A program made the position numbers and the translations under genes. A stretch of 30,245 nt of DNA from positions 1-30,245 of the forward strand of contig JANWHJ010000009.1 in assembly GCA_025450475.1 (NCBI GenBank). The letters run 5' to 3'. The DNA is from Nitrososphaera sp. (GTDB taxonomy: Archaea > Thermoproteota > Nitrososphaeria > Nitrososphaerales > Nitrososphaeraceae). The notes under the pieces were generated by a model. The model was not told where the DNA came from. It worked only from the letters and a program-made list of their open reading frames with translations, and did no database searches. This document shows, piece by piece, positions 14,889-21,605 of the stretch (position 1 is the first letter of the stretch; every line of letters begins with the position of its first letter).

Positions 14889-15635
14889 TTGGAAGAGCTG
14901 CTCGGACACCACCGGTTGCAGTCCAAAACCACTAGAGACTACCACCTCGTATTCGGAGAAAACAGGATTGAAATCAACAGTGCCGGTTCTTCGCTTTCGT
15001 ACAAACGGCATACCGGGAGCGTGCTAGCGGCCGAAGCCATGATAGTTTCAAACGAGGATCCCGTCATCATCGGCGTCTTTCCATCCCCGCCGCTTTTTAC
15101 GCCTACGGCTGTCGCAAAGAATCTGTACCTGAATTTCAGGACGCCGGTGGTAATCGACCAGAGAAGCCAGGCAGTGGTCTATGCAAAAATGCCCATCGAG
15201 ATTGGAATCTACCGCCAATCAAAAGACGAGGAGATGCTAGTTGACGCGTTTTCGCGCACGCGCCAGCAGTACGCGCTTTATGGATCACCTGAAAGCGGAG
15301 TCGTGTGCCGCTACACTGAAACTGAGATTAGCACGAACAAGTACGATATTAAGCCAGTGAAATATGAAGAAGCGCAGGTGCGTATAAGGATAAAAAACGA
15401 CATCGACAACGTCGTCAAGGTGAGTAAGGTGATAGTCCCGATGGATGGCGTGGTGCTTGATCACGCGCACGACGACGCGTGGCTACCTGGGAGCGTGGAG
15501 ATGGACCTCAACACATCTTTTAGCAAGGACGTAGTGCAGGTGCGTCTTAGCACCAAGGTGAAGCGGCTTGACAAGACTAGCACACGAGTGAAAAATGAAG
15601 AGACGCTCGTCTTCCTGATGGACGCGGGGTACTAG
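14889..15635 (+). CDS. DUF432-like protein next to MscS
   Basis: This is a soluble, beta-rich protein of 248 residues from TTG 14889 (EELLGHHRLQSKTTRDYHLV). Visible stretches are FRTPVVIDQRSQAVVYAKMP, EIGIYRQSKDEEMLVDAFS, RIRIKNDIDNVVKVSKVIVP and VQVRLSTKVKRLDKTS. They fit the archaeal DUF432 family as I remember it, which is often placed beside MscS channels; the name is from memory and not certain. TTTACAAAT at 14859-14867 lies about 26 bp before TTG 14889 and supports that start; TTG 14841 would add 16 residues but sits only 16 bp from the mscS start. No signal peptide is seen. A role linked to the channel or membrane stress is inference from position. It overlaps the nitroreductase gene tail-to-tail by 4 bp. 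Confidence 0.75.
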   Translation: MEELLGHHRLQSKTTRDYHLVFGENRIEINSAGSSLSYKRHTGSVLAAEAMIVSNEDPVIIGVFPSPPLFTPTAVAKNLYLNFRTPVVIDQRSQAVVYAKMPIEIGIYRQSKDEEMLVDAFSRTRQQYALYGSPESGVVCRYTETEISTNKYDIKPVKYEEAQVRIRIKNDIDNVVKVSKVIVPMDGVVLDHAHDDAWLPGSVEMDLNTSFSKDVVQVRLSTKVKRLDKTSTRVKNEETLVFLMDAGY

Positions 15636-16243
15636 ATTTCGTGAATCAGTTCTGATAGGTTTCTCTTTGGCTTTGCCTGCAGCATCTTTTTCGGGTAACC
15701 AAGGCAAAGTATGCATGCTGGCACGAGGTCAGTGCCTAGCGCCTGCATTGCCTTTTGCTCGTCTATCATACCTATCCACACCGAGCTCACTCCCAGCGCG
15801 TGGGCAGCGAGCTGCGCGTATGCCGCGGCCAGTGTGGCATCCTGCACCGAGAACTTCTTGATAATGTTCAGTGGGAAATTCATCCTGACCCTGGACGGGT
15901 TCATGCAAAAGACTAGCGTCACCGGCGCGCTCACGTACGGCTGGTTGTTTGCGGCCTGGACAAGCTTTGCCTTGATGTCAGCGTTCTTTACGTGGTAGAT
16001 CTCAAATCCTTGAAAGCCCCCTGCAGTCGGGGCGGTGTCGGCAGCGGCAAATATCATCTCCAACTTCCAGTCCTCGACGTCCCGATCTTCGAAGTTGCGC
16101 TGCGACCTGCGGTTCAGCATCACGTTGAAGAGGTTGGTCTGCAGAACATCGTCCACTTCTGACGGCGCCTCTTCCTTTTTCGGGTAGACCTTGGATTCTT
16201 CTTCGCCGGAGTACATCCTCGAAAAGATGTCGCTGGGATACAT
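15632..16243 (-). CDS. Nitroreductase family protein (FMN-dependent)
   Basis: Nitroreductase-fold enzymes use FMN and NAD(P)H to reduce nitro compounds, quinones or flavins. From ATG 16243 the protein has 203 residues. An N-terminal extension (about 1-35, acidic) precedes the core LFNVMLNRRSQRNFEDRDVE, whose RRSxRxF is the FMN-phosphate signature. Next are AADTAPTAGGFQGFEIYHVK, NNQPYVSAPVTLVFCMNP, and AYAQLAAHALGVSSVWIGMI, followed by the C-terminal CLGYPKKMLQAKPKRNLSEL, matching the usual G-Y-P...K.R region. TTTATT at 16269-16274 lies about 28 bp before ATG 16243, which favours it over a TTG or ATG further upstream. The substrate is unknown. Confidence 0.9.
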   Translation of the reverse strand: MYPSDIFSRMYSGEEESKVYPKKEEAPSEVDDVLQTNLFNVMLNRRSQRNFEDRDVEDWKLEMIFAAADTAPTAGGFQGFEIYHVKNADIKAKLVQAANNQPYVSAPVTLVFCMNPSRVRMNFPLNIIKKFSVQDATLAAAYAQLAAHALGVSSVWIGMIDEQKAMQALGTDLVPACILCLGYPKKMLQAKPKRNLSELIHEI

Positions 16244-16390
16244 CGTGATAGCTAGGAAGGCTCTTTGCAATAAAGATTTTCAATCTTCAAGTTAAAACTA
16301 GTACATCAGCTGAATTATGGCTGCGGTCATTCGTTAGGAGAAAAGGGGGGCCCTTGGTTTGGAGTTAGAAATCGATATCCCGGTGGACAT

Positions 16391-16406
16391 TCGGCAGATT
16401 TGCCGA
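16391..16406. repeat. Short perfect hairpin TCGGCA-GATT-TGCCGA
   Basis: A 6-bp inverted repeat with a 4-nt loop lies 72-88 bp before the DUF2024 start and about 40 bp before its TATA-like box. It could be a protein-binding site or just a chance hairpin; there is no T-run typical of a terminator. Confidence 0.3.
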
Positions 16407-16446
16407 CACTCGGAGATAATAACAAGTCGGGGAAGAAGGAAATAGA

Positions 16447-16454
16447 TTAAATAT
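16447..16454 (+). promoter_or_regulatory. TATA-like box for the DUF2024 gene
   Basis: TTAAATAT has its centre about 28 bp before ATG 16479, implying a leaderless message. A second A/T-rich stretch (ATTTTAAG) at 16467-16474 is too close to the ATG to act as a TATA box. Confidence 0.5.
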
Positions 16455-16478
16455 CGTAAAATCCAATTTTAAGGCAAC

Positions 16479-16742
16479 ATGGAATGCGCAGTATACGACA
16501 CTTATGTTACAAAGAAAGACGGCAGAGTAATGCACTTTGACGTCATTGTGGAGGCAAGCACTCCGCACGGAAAGGCAATCGAGTACGGCAAGGAATACCT
16601 TACCACTGCAGGCCAGAACGGACAAAAAATGACCCAGGAAGAGTGCCAATTCTGCCACATACAGGCAGCACCGCCATCCGTCGAAAAGGCCATCAAGCAG
16701 AACGGCTACTGGATACAAAAGATGGAGGGGTGTCCTCAGTAA
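16479..16742 (+). CDS. DUF2024 family protein
   Basis: This is an 87-residue soluble protein of unknown function. It begins MECAVYDTYVTKKDGRVMHF, carries EYGKEYLTTAGQNGQKMTQE, and has the conserved end ECQFCHIQAAPPSVEKAIKQ followed by NGYWIQKMEGC. The CxxCH motif (Cys-Gln-Phe-Cys-His) and final Cys suggest a metal site, but no cofactor is established to my knowledge. The family is small and, as I recall, known mainly from bacteria such as Bacteroidetes, so transfer into this lineage is possible. It has its own promoter box and stands alone between the nitroreductase and threonine deaminase genes. Confidence 0.85.
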   Translation: MECAVYDTYVTKKDGRVMHFDVIVEASTPHGKAIEYGKEYLTTAGQNGQKMTQEECQFCHIQAAPPSVEKAIKQNGYWIQKMEGCPQ

Positions 16743-16851
16743 TCCCTTCACATATTTGTCATCGGAATTCTTACGAATATACTCTGAACATTTCTTTATG
16801 CGACCAGTAAACTTCTAATTGTGTCAATGAGGCGGAACAGCGGGTCAACTG

Positions 16852-16873
16852 ATGGATGTTGGACAACATCCAT
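16852..16873. repeat. 9-bp perfect inverted repeat with 4-nt loop
   Basis: ATGGATGTT (16852-16860), GGAC loop, AACATCCAT (16865-16873). There is no T-run after either arm. It sits about 110 bp downstream of the DUF2024 stop and 170 bp upstream of the next gene. It may be a structured RNA end, a small RNA hairpin or an operator. Confidence 0.45.
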
Positions 16874-17010
16874 GTTGCAAAGAGTGAAGCGCTCCGTTCC
16901 TTTTTGACGCTGAAATTATGAAACATTGAGGCAGGACCGGATATAGACAAACATGAGACTTTTTTCAAACACTGAAGAGCTTCTCGCGTGACGGCTGGCC
17001 GACACAAATC

Positions 17011-17020
17011 ATAATTAAGG
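17011..17020 (+). promoter_or_regulatory. TATA-like box for threonine deaminase
   Basis: ATAATTAAGG has its centre about 27 bp before ATG 17043, giving a leaderless or nearly leaderless start. Confidence 0.5.
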
Positions 17021-17042
17021 CGTCCACCGCTGATGCATATTC

Positions 17043-18296
17043 ATGAGCGACGACAGCGCGTGGAAACCTGACAAGGCGCAAAAGATGCCCACATTCGAGG
17101 ACATCATCAAGGCGAGGGAGTTACTAGCCGGAATTGTCAGGAAAACTCCCCTCCAAAGTGCCAGAACCTTCTCGGGGCTCGCAGACACAAACCTGTTTCT
17201 AAAGCTAGAATGCCTCCAGGTGACCGGCTCGTTCAAGGTGCGCGGGGCGTTTGTCAAGGTAAGTAAGCTATCTGAGAAGCAGGCCAGCCACGGAGTGATT
17301 GCCGCGTCTGCTGGTAACCACGCCCAGGGAGTAGCTTACGCCGCTGCGATAAAAAAAATCCCGTGCACGATCGTGATGCCGCAGAATGCGTCTCCGGCCA
17401 AGGTAGCGGCAACTAGATCGTACGGCGCAAACGTGGTCCGAAAGGGAGCAAACTATGACGAAGCCTGGGAAGCCACGCAAGAGATAGCCAAGGCAGAAGG
17501 AATGACGATAATCCACGCTTTTGACGATCCAGATGTCATTGCCGGGCAGGGGACTGTAGGCTTGGAGCTCTTGGAAGACTTGCCGGACGTTGACAAGATA
17601 TACTTGCCAATTGGGGGCGGAGGCCTTGCAGCAGGTGTGGCAATAGCAGTAAAGTCGAAGAAAGCAAACGTAAAGATAATCGGGGTAGAGTCGAAGGCTT
17701 TTCCCGCCATGAAAGAATCTGTAGCAAAGGGCTCACTTCAGTCGACAAAAAAAGGCTACAGCATCGCAGACGGAATTGCGGTGAAGCAGCCGGGAAAATT
17801 GACCTACGAGATCGTGAGCAAATACGTGGACGACATAGTGCTTGTTGATGATGGGTCAATAGTCAAGACGATGTTCCTCTTGATGGAGCGCGCCAAGCTG
17901 GTGGTCGAGCCGGCCGGCGCGGCCAGTCTCGCCTATCTGCTTTCAAACGGCGGCAAGGCAGGAAGGAAGGATAGGGTCGCGACCATCCTGTCAGGCGGCA
18001 ATGTTGACATGTACCTCCTTGGCCAAGTAGTGTCAAAGGGACTGATGCAGATGGGCAGAATGCTCAAGGTCTTTATTTTGCTTCCCGACAAGCCCGGCGC
18101 ACTAAAGAGCGTGGTGGACAGCATCGCCGAGTTGAGCATCAACATCGTCGAAGTAGAACACGATCGACTCAGCTCACACATTCCTGCGGGGACTGCGGGT
18201 GTCTACCTGAGTCTAGAAATGGAAGATGAAAAGCACGCTCACCGGCTCGTAGACTTCCTAAAGCAAAAAAGAATAGAGTTCAAGGTAGTTAGTTGA
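17043..18296 (+). CDS. ilvA: Threonine ammonia-lyase (threonine deaminase) with C-terminal ACT domain
   Basis: This PLP enzyme turns threonine into 2-oxobutanoate and ammonia, an entry step to isoleucine. The 417-residue protein has a fold-type II PLP core (about 20-325) with the PLP lysine Lys65 in TGSFKVRGAF, ASAGNHAQGVAYAAAIKKIP, the phosphate-binding glycine loop YLPIGGGGLAAGVAIAVKSK, and VVEPAGAASLAYLLSNGG. A linker leads to an ACT domain (about 335-417; VFILLPDKPGALKSVVDSIA) that in related enzymes binds amino-acid effectors. The ATG is supported by the box at 17011-17020. The sequence reads as the catabolic/short biosynthetic type with one ACT domain rather than the long two-ACT form. 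It stands alone, without other isoleucine genes nearby. Confidence 0.93.
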   Translation: MSDDSAWKPDKAQKMPTFEDIIKARELLAGIVRKTPLQSARTFSGLADTNLFLKLECLQVTGSFKVRGAFVKVSKLSEKQASHGVIAASAGNHAQGVAYAAAIKKIPCTIVMPQNASPAKVAATRSYGANVVRKGANYDEAWEATQEIAKAEGMTIIHAFDDPDVIAGQGTVGLELLEDLPDVDKIYLPIGGGGLAAGVAIAVKSKKANVKIIGVESKAFPAMKESVAKGSLQSTKKGYSIADGIAVKQPGKLTYEIVSKYVDDIVLVDDGSIVKTMFLLMERAKLVVEPAGAASLAYLLSNGGKAGRKDRVATILSGGNVDMYLLGQVVSKGLMQMGRMLKVFILLPDKPGALKSVVDSIAELSINIVEVEHDRLSSHIPAGTAGVYLSLEMEDEKHAHRLVDFLKQKRIEFKVVS

Positions 18297-18643
18297 CGTG
18301 ATTTGAAAATGCGGAACAAGAATGATCTCCCGCTCAAGAACTTGAAATAGAAAACTTGCTGCTACTAAGGCACGGATAAGATTGGCAAATGGGTATTAAG
18401 TTGATTCATGTTGAGACGGTTTAAGTATTGCAGGTCGTCAATTAACAAGGTATGCGGCCTTGCTGTTTACCAGCAAGTGTCTAAACGGCACCTGCAACTT
18501 ACATCATACCAATGGTCGCCATTTAATACCCAGGCGGTGGCCCAAGCTGTTTCTTGACCCGACCACTGAAGAGAAAACAAACAATGCAAGTCCGAAGCGG
18601 CTTCATTAAATACCATGTAGTCTTCTATAGATTAAGGTCGACA
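18297..18643. other. Intergenic stretch with nested inverted repeats
   Basis: No coding frame is supported in these 347 bp. The middle part (18390-18532) has three nested inverted repeats, described separately. Near the right end, TTAAATA (18606-18612) is a possible promoter box for the interrupted gene at 18644. Confidence 0.5.
18390..18532. repeat. Three nested inverted repeats; candidate structured RNA or small palindromic element
   Basis: The outer arms are TGGGTATTAA (18390-18399) and TTAATACCCA (18523-18532). The middle arms are TTGCAGGT (18428-18435) and ACCTGCAA (18490-18497), with a possible 3-bp continuation (AAG/CTT). The inner hairpin is CTTGCTG (18459-18465), TTTAC loop, CAGCAAG (18471-18477). 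All arms are perfect and nest correctly for one long folded molecule of about 143 nt. Each arm alone could occur by chance. No transposase, direct target repeat or known ncRNA motif was seen. Confidence 0.35.
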
Positions 18644-18940
18644 ATGATGTCAACCGACAAGACGATATCTCAACTTAAAGAAACTGCCAAATGGTCATGC
18701 AATTAAGAAGAAAAGAAGACTGCCATCAAAGAACTTTCAGCACGTGGCGAGAACGGGCTTATTGCGCTAGAAGAAATCTTGACTGTTACGGTGTACGATG
18801 AAATCAAAACCGCATGTATAGAAGCGATTAAAGCAGCTAACGACAAAGCATCTTCCACTAACCTCACAGCCAACAAGAAGAAAAATCAAGAAAAAGACGA
18901 AGAAAAGGGTAGAATCAGCCTAGCTGACCTACCACCTTAA
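18644..18940 (+). pseudogene. Small HEAT-repeat-like protein gene interrupted by an in-frame TAA
   Basis: From ATG 18644 the frame reads MMSTDKTISQLKETAKWSCN, meets TAA at 18704-18706, and continues in the same frame as EEKKTAIKELSARGENGLIA then LEEILTVTVYDEIKTACIEA. It runs on to a Lys/Glu-rich tail and stops at 18938-18940. The parts before and after the stop fit together as one protein of about 98 residues: an amphipathic helix then a HEAT-like helical pair, with a disordered charged tail. A single base change (for example GAA to TAA) would explain the break. No strong restart codon follows directly; TTG inside ILTVT is too late to keep the first helix. This suggests a recent pseudogene, a sequence error, or read-through. 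Confidence 0.6.
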
Positions 18941-19073
18941 TTTTTGGCTAAGCGAACTCACGTCTGCTTGAACTGAATTGAGAAAACAGGTGAGGCGTTT
19001 CTAGTTCGACATACCTCATGACTTTTGTTCTGAAGCTATGGCTGAAAGACACCAATTAAGAAATTAGTACTTA

Positions 19074-20483
19074 TTACGTGTAGTATTCGTATTCTCGGAA
19101 GCCGGCCTTGTCTGCGGTGGTGCCACCCAGCTTCACCAGCACAAACTCTTTGTGCGCGCGTACGACAGAGTCGCTGAACTTACGCTCGTTGCGATGTAGC
19201 CTCTCGTACTCTACCATTGAGAGCTTTTGACGCGGGCCAATGTCTTCTTCTAGGTCCATCTTGTTCACTACCTGTTTGTACTCTGGCTGTATCACGCCGC
19301 TGAACACCATCGCGCTGCTTCCGCTCCCATACGAGCCAAAGCCGATCCTCTTGTTTTCAAGGTCCGTACCCTTTCTGAACTCAAATTCAAGCAGGCTTCG
19401 CAGACCCATATACATCGACGCGGTGTATAGGTTGCCGATGATTGAAGACGCCTCAAGCGAAGTCGCCATCTTTTTCTCGTAAACTTCATTGTAGAACGAC
19501 GTCTGCATGAATGCACGCCTGAACTGTTCATCTCCCTTCATGAACTGCGTGTCAGCAAGAATCGACTCGATGGTGCCACGCGGATCCTTAGGCTGCGGCT
19601 CTGGAGTCCCGATCTCCTTTATGACATGCTTCCAGCGCGGGAGGTGGCGCCACTCGTGCCTCAAAAGGTAGGCAAGAGCCTTTTCGCCCATTTTCCTGTA
19701 CGGGAGATGCACGGCAAAAAAGTCGATGTGATCCGTAATGGACTCGCCGTCCTTTAGTTTTACAAGGCCGCTCTTGATCGCCTTCTCCTTGTAGGCGTCA
19801 AACGCCTTCCTGACAGATATGAGGTATAGCAGGTTTGAGTAGCTGCCGTTGACAAGCGGAGTTTCCTTGCCAAAAGGACGGTAAAAATCGTATTCGTTCT
19901 TTATAGTGGTAGAAGCAACCTTTTGATCAAAGGCCATCAGGCGCGGCTGCTCCTTTATCAGCAGTGCTATTGCACCGGCTCCCTGTGTATATTCGCCTGT
20001 TGAGCCCATGTCGTACTTTGCAATATCGCTTACAATGACTACCGCGGCCTTGCCGTTGTTCTCTTCTGCTCTGATCCAGTTTGCGTTGTCATAGAGCGCG
20101 TACGAGCCGCTCACGCAAGCGAACTTGCATTCAATTCCTCCGGCGTGCTCAAACGAGCCTTCGCCATAAATCTGCTCAAGCATACCGACGACAAAAGAAT
20201 TCATTGCCTTTGACTCGTCTAGCGACGACTCGGTGGCGACGTAGACCCTACCCATCTCCTCCGGGTGCAAGCGGTTCCTCTGCATCAGCTTAAGGCACGC
20301 GTTTGCGGCCATGCAAGCAGAATCCTGGTTAGTGTCAGCAAGGGCCATCTTCTTAATTCCTATACCATACTCGAGCTTATGCGGGTCGATGCCTCTTGCT
20401 TCCGCAAAATCCTTGTAATCGAGGTAGAGTTTAGGTACATAGATAGCCAGATCGTCTATACCTACTACTGGCATTACTGGCAT
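19074..20483 (-). CDS. Hydroxymethylglutaryl-CoA synthase
   Basis: HMG-CoA synthase joins acetyl-CoA and acetoacetyl-CoA to HMG-CoA, the second step of the mevalonate route to archaeal isoprenoid lipids. The 469-residue protein has VVGIDDLAIYVPKLYLD at the start, the catalytic Glu85 in YVATESSLDESKAMNSFV, nucleophile Cys123 in IECKFACVSGSYAL, and His259 in FFAVHLPYRKMGEKAL. GFGSYGSGSSAMVFSGVIQP lies near the C-terminus. Most euryarchaeal enzymes are about 350 residues, so this length is nearer eukaryotic and some bacterial forms. A box ATTTAAAG at 20501-20508 lies about 21 bp before ATG 20483 and about 30 bp before the second ATG at 20474, which may be the true start (MPVVGIDD). Confidence 0.94.
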   Translation of the reverse strand: MPVMPVVGIDDLAIYVPKLYLDYKDFAEARGIDPHKLEYGIGIKKMALADTNQDSACMAANACLKLMQRNRLHPEEMGRVYVATESSLDESKAMNSFVVGMLEQIYGEGSFEHAGGIECKFACVSGSYALYDNANWIRAEENNGKAAVVIVSDIAKYDMGSTGEYTQGAGAIALLIKEQPRLMAFDQKVASTTIKNEYDFYRPFGKETPLVNGSYSNLLYLISVRKAFDAYKEKAIKSGLVKLKDGESITDHIDFFAVHLPYRKMGEKALAYLLRHEWRHLPRWKHVIKEIGTPEPQPKDPRGTIESILADTQFMKGDEQFRRAFMQTSFYNEVYEKKMATSLEASSIIGNLYTASMYMGLRSLLEFEFRKGTDLENKRIGFGSYGSGSSAMVFSGVIQPEYKQVVNKMDLEEDIGPRQKLSMVEYERLHRNERKFSDSVVRAHKEFVLVKLGGTTADKAGFREYEYYT

Positions 20484-20500
20484 TCGTATGGTTCCTAGTC

Positions 20501-20508
20501 ATTTAAAG
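20501..20508 (-). promoter_or_regulatory. TATA-like box for HMG-CoA synthase
   Basis: On the minus strand this reads CTTTAAAT. Its centre is about 30 bp from ATG 20474 and about 21 bp from ATG 20483, so it favours the shorter protein if the message is leaderless. Confidence 0.45.
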
Positions 20509-20589
20509 GTATTTCTGGAGAAATTTGACCTATACATATCAATTTATTGAGCAAGCTTTTACGATAATCTCCAGAAGCTGGCCGCAGCA

Positions 20590-20601
20590 GTTGTCTACAA
20601 C
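20590..20601. promoter_or_regulatory. Candidate operator dyad GTTGT-CT-ACAAC
   Basis: A 12-bp dyad lies between the outer short repeats CAGCAG (20585-20590) and CTGCTG (20607-20612). It is about 80 bp upstream of the TATA-like box of the 20701 gene and about 107 bp from the HMG-CoA synthase start. It shares TTGT/ACAA half-sites with the second dyad at 20648-20660. Confidence 0.3.
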
Positions 20602-20647
20602 GGGACCTGCTGGCACTTGCACTTAATGCCACATTTGGAGGTTTTTC

Positions 20648-20660
20648 CACAACAATTGTG
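20648..20660. promoter_or_regulatory. Candidate operator dyad CACAA-CAA-TTGTG
   Basis: A 13-bp dyad lies directly upstream of the TATA-like box (20668-20675), at the position where archaeal activators often bind. Its half-sites resemble those at 20590-20601, with centres about 58 bp apart. Confidence 0.3.
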
Positions 20661-20667
20661 TCGCATA

Positions 20668-20675
20668 TTTTATAT
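20668..20675 (+). promoter_or_regulatory. TATA-like box for the roadblock-like gene
   Basis: TTTATATT has its centre about 30 bp before ATG 20701, which supports that ATG over a longer frame beginning at 20617. Confidence 0.5.
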
Positions 20676-20700
20676 TCCTATATGTCGTCCACAGGATAGG

Positions 20701-21090
20701 ATGGGACAGGAAGAGCGTGACTTTCTTCAAAAGTTGTGTGATTCTATCCTGAGCACAGACAAGGGAGTCAGGTTTGCAGGTGTCATAAACAGCGAGGGCA
20801 AGCTTCTGATTGGCAGGTACCGCGCAGACATTCCTTCGCCTCTTATCAAGGAAAATGCTGAAGGGGACACAAGGGCAACTTCATTTTACAGCGCGTACCA
20901 GGCGCTTGCGATCAACAAAAAGTTTGAATCAGACCTCGGGCAGATACGATTCCAAATGACTGAATTTGACAAGGTGACGCTAGTGTCGGCGCCGCTGACT
21001 GCGACAAACGACAGGTTCCTGTGTATCTCCCTTGACGCGCCCACGTATCACGAAAGGGTGATCCCGAAGATCTTGGACATCATAGGTTGA
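20701..21090 (+). CDS. Small roadblock/profilin-like fold protein
   Basis: The 129-residue cytosolic protein from ATG 20701 begins MGQEERDFLQKLCDSILSTD. The order of elements, with a helix then VRFAGVINSEGKLLIGRYRA (beta hairpin), a long helix SFYSAYQALAINKKFESDLG, then strands IRFQMTEFDKVTLVSAPL and RFLCISLDAP, and a final helix ERVIPKILDII, resembles roadblock/LC7 or profilin-like domains. In other proteins these bind small GTPases or form dimeric scaffolds. Several related single-domain proteins occur in Thaumarchaeota as far as I recall, but I cannot name the family with certainty. The promoter box and two candidate operators precede it. A hairpin with a T-run follows the stop, between this and the convergent operon. 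Confidence 0.8.
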   Translation: MGQEERDFLQKLCDSILSTDKGVRFAGVINSEGKLLIGRYRADIPSPLIKENAEGDTRATSFYSAYQALAINKKFESDLGQIRFQMTEFDKVTLVSAPLTATNDRFLCISLDAPTYHERVIPKILDIIG

Positions 21091-21158
21091 AGCATCACAT
21101 TTAAATTGTCAATCCGCCCATGTATACCTACATCGACCAAACCGATGGGGAACAAACT

Positions 21159-21209
21159 GTCTGGTCGAGGCGCAGGTGAGAAAAAAACTGCGCTTCGCCA
21201 GACTCTTTT
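21159..21209 (+). terminator. Bipartite hairpin followed by T-run, between convergent genes
   Basis: Arms are GTCTGG (21159-21164) with CCAGAC (21198-21203) and GCGCAG (21170-21175) with CTGCGC (21188-21193). They are separated by a small internal loop, with GTGAGAAAAAAA at the tip and TCTTTT after it. It lies between the stops of the plus gene ending 21090 and the minus gene ending 21220. The A-run in the loop gives a T-run on the minus strand, so it could stop transcription from both sides. Archaeal terminators often need only T-runs, so the hairpin may have another role. Confidence 0.45.
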
Positions 21210-21219
21210 AGTCAACTAC

Positions 21220-21360
21220 TCAGATTTCTACTTCGTCAAAAGCGTCCTTTGCCGCTAACAACAATAATAGGTCATCCTTGTAGATCAAGAGCCAGTCCTT
21301 TAAGCCAATTACCGGCAGCTTGCGCACGAGTATCTTGCCTATGTCGTTTATCGTAGTCAT
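21220..21360 (-). CDS. 46-residue protein, last gene of a coupled surface-protein operon
   Basis: ATG at 21358-21360 overlaps the stop of the 82-residue gene as ATGA, so it is probably translated by re-initiation. The product is MTTINDIGKILVRKLPVIGL then DWLLIYKDDLLLLLAAKDAF, ending DEVEI. It has a basic amphipathic N-terminal half and a Leu-rich helix, not long or clean enough for a confident membrane segment. The size is below usual cut-offs, but coupling, strand and position next to a terminator-like hairpin support it. I do not recognise a family. Confidence 0.6.
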   Translation of the reverse strand: MTTINDIGKILVRKLPVIGLKDWLLIYKDDLLLLLAAKDAFDEVEI

Positions 21361-21605
21361 GAGGTATGCCAGCCTCGGCTGCCTTCGCCGAACTTGAACA
21401 ATGTTTCTTGAAGCTCGATGCCAAACCGCCCGGCTTCGATGTTTATCTTAACAATGTCGCCGTATCTATTTTCCACCTCGGCAGTGACGTAACTCTGTGC
21501 CAAGTCGAAATGCTCCACGTGAAGCATCACTTTATCTGATGCTGACGATGTGTTAGGCATTTCCCGGTACAGCGCCTCGGAGAGTTTATCATGGAAGGCC
21601 TTCAT
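21357..21605 (-). CDS. 82-residue hypothetical protein in a coupled operon
   Basis: Starts at ATG 21603-21605, overlapping the stop of the large secreted protein as ATGA, and ends in another ATGA overlap with the 46-residue gene. The sequence MKAFHDKLSEALYREMPNTS then DKVMLHVEHFDLAQSYVTAE has a short helix and several beta strands (VMLHVEHFD, YVTAEVENRYG, VKINIEAGRFGIEL). There is no signal peptide or Cys motif. It is probably cytosolic, while its upstream partner is exported. Function unknown. Confidence 0.75.
   Translation of the reverse strand: MKAFHDKLSEALYREMPNTSSASDKVMLHVEHFDLAQSYVTAEVENRYGDIVKINIEAGRFGIELQETLFKFGEGSRGWHTS

Larger units (their letters stand above)
16743..17042. other. 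300-bp intergenic stretch before threonine deaminase
   Basis: No credible coding frame is visible. It holds the perfect hairpin at 16852-16873 and, at its right end, the ATAATTAAGG box (17011-17020) that probably drives the threonine deaminase gene. The rest is unexplained, moderately A/T-rich sequence. Confidence 0.5.

Noticed and set aside
16771..17007. 78-codon minus-strand frame in the 300-bp gap
   Set aside because: No recognisable product and it runs across the perfect hairpin; composition looks non-coding.
18390..18532. CRISPR array or insertion sequence from the inverted repeats
   Set aside because: No repeated unit with spacers, no transposase frame and no flanking target duplication.
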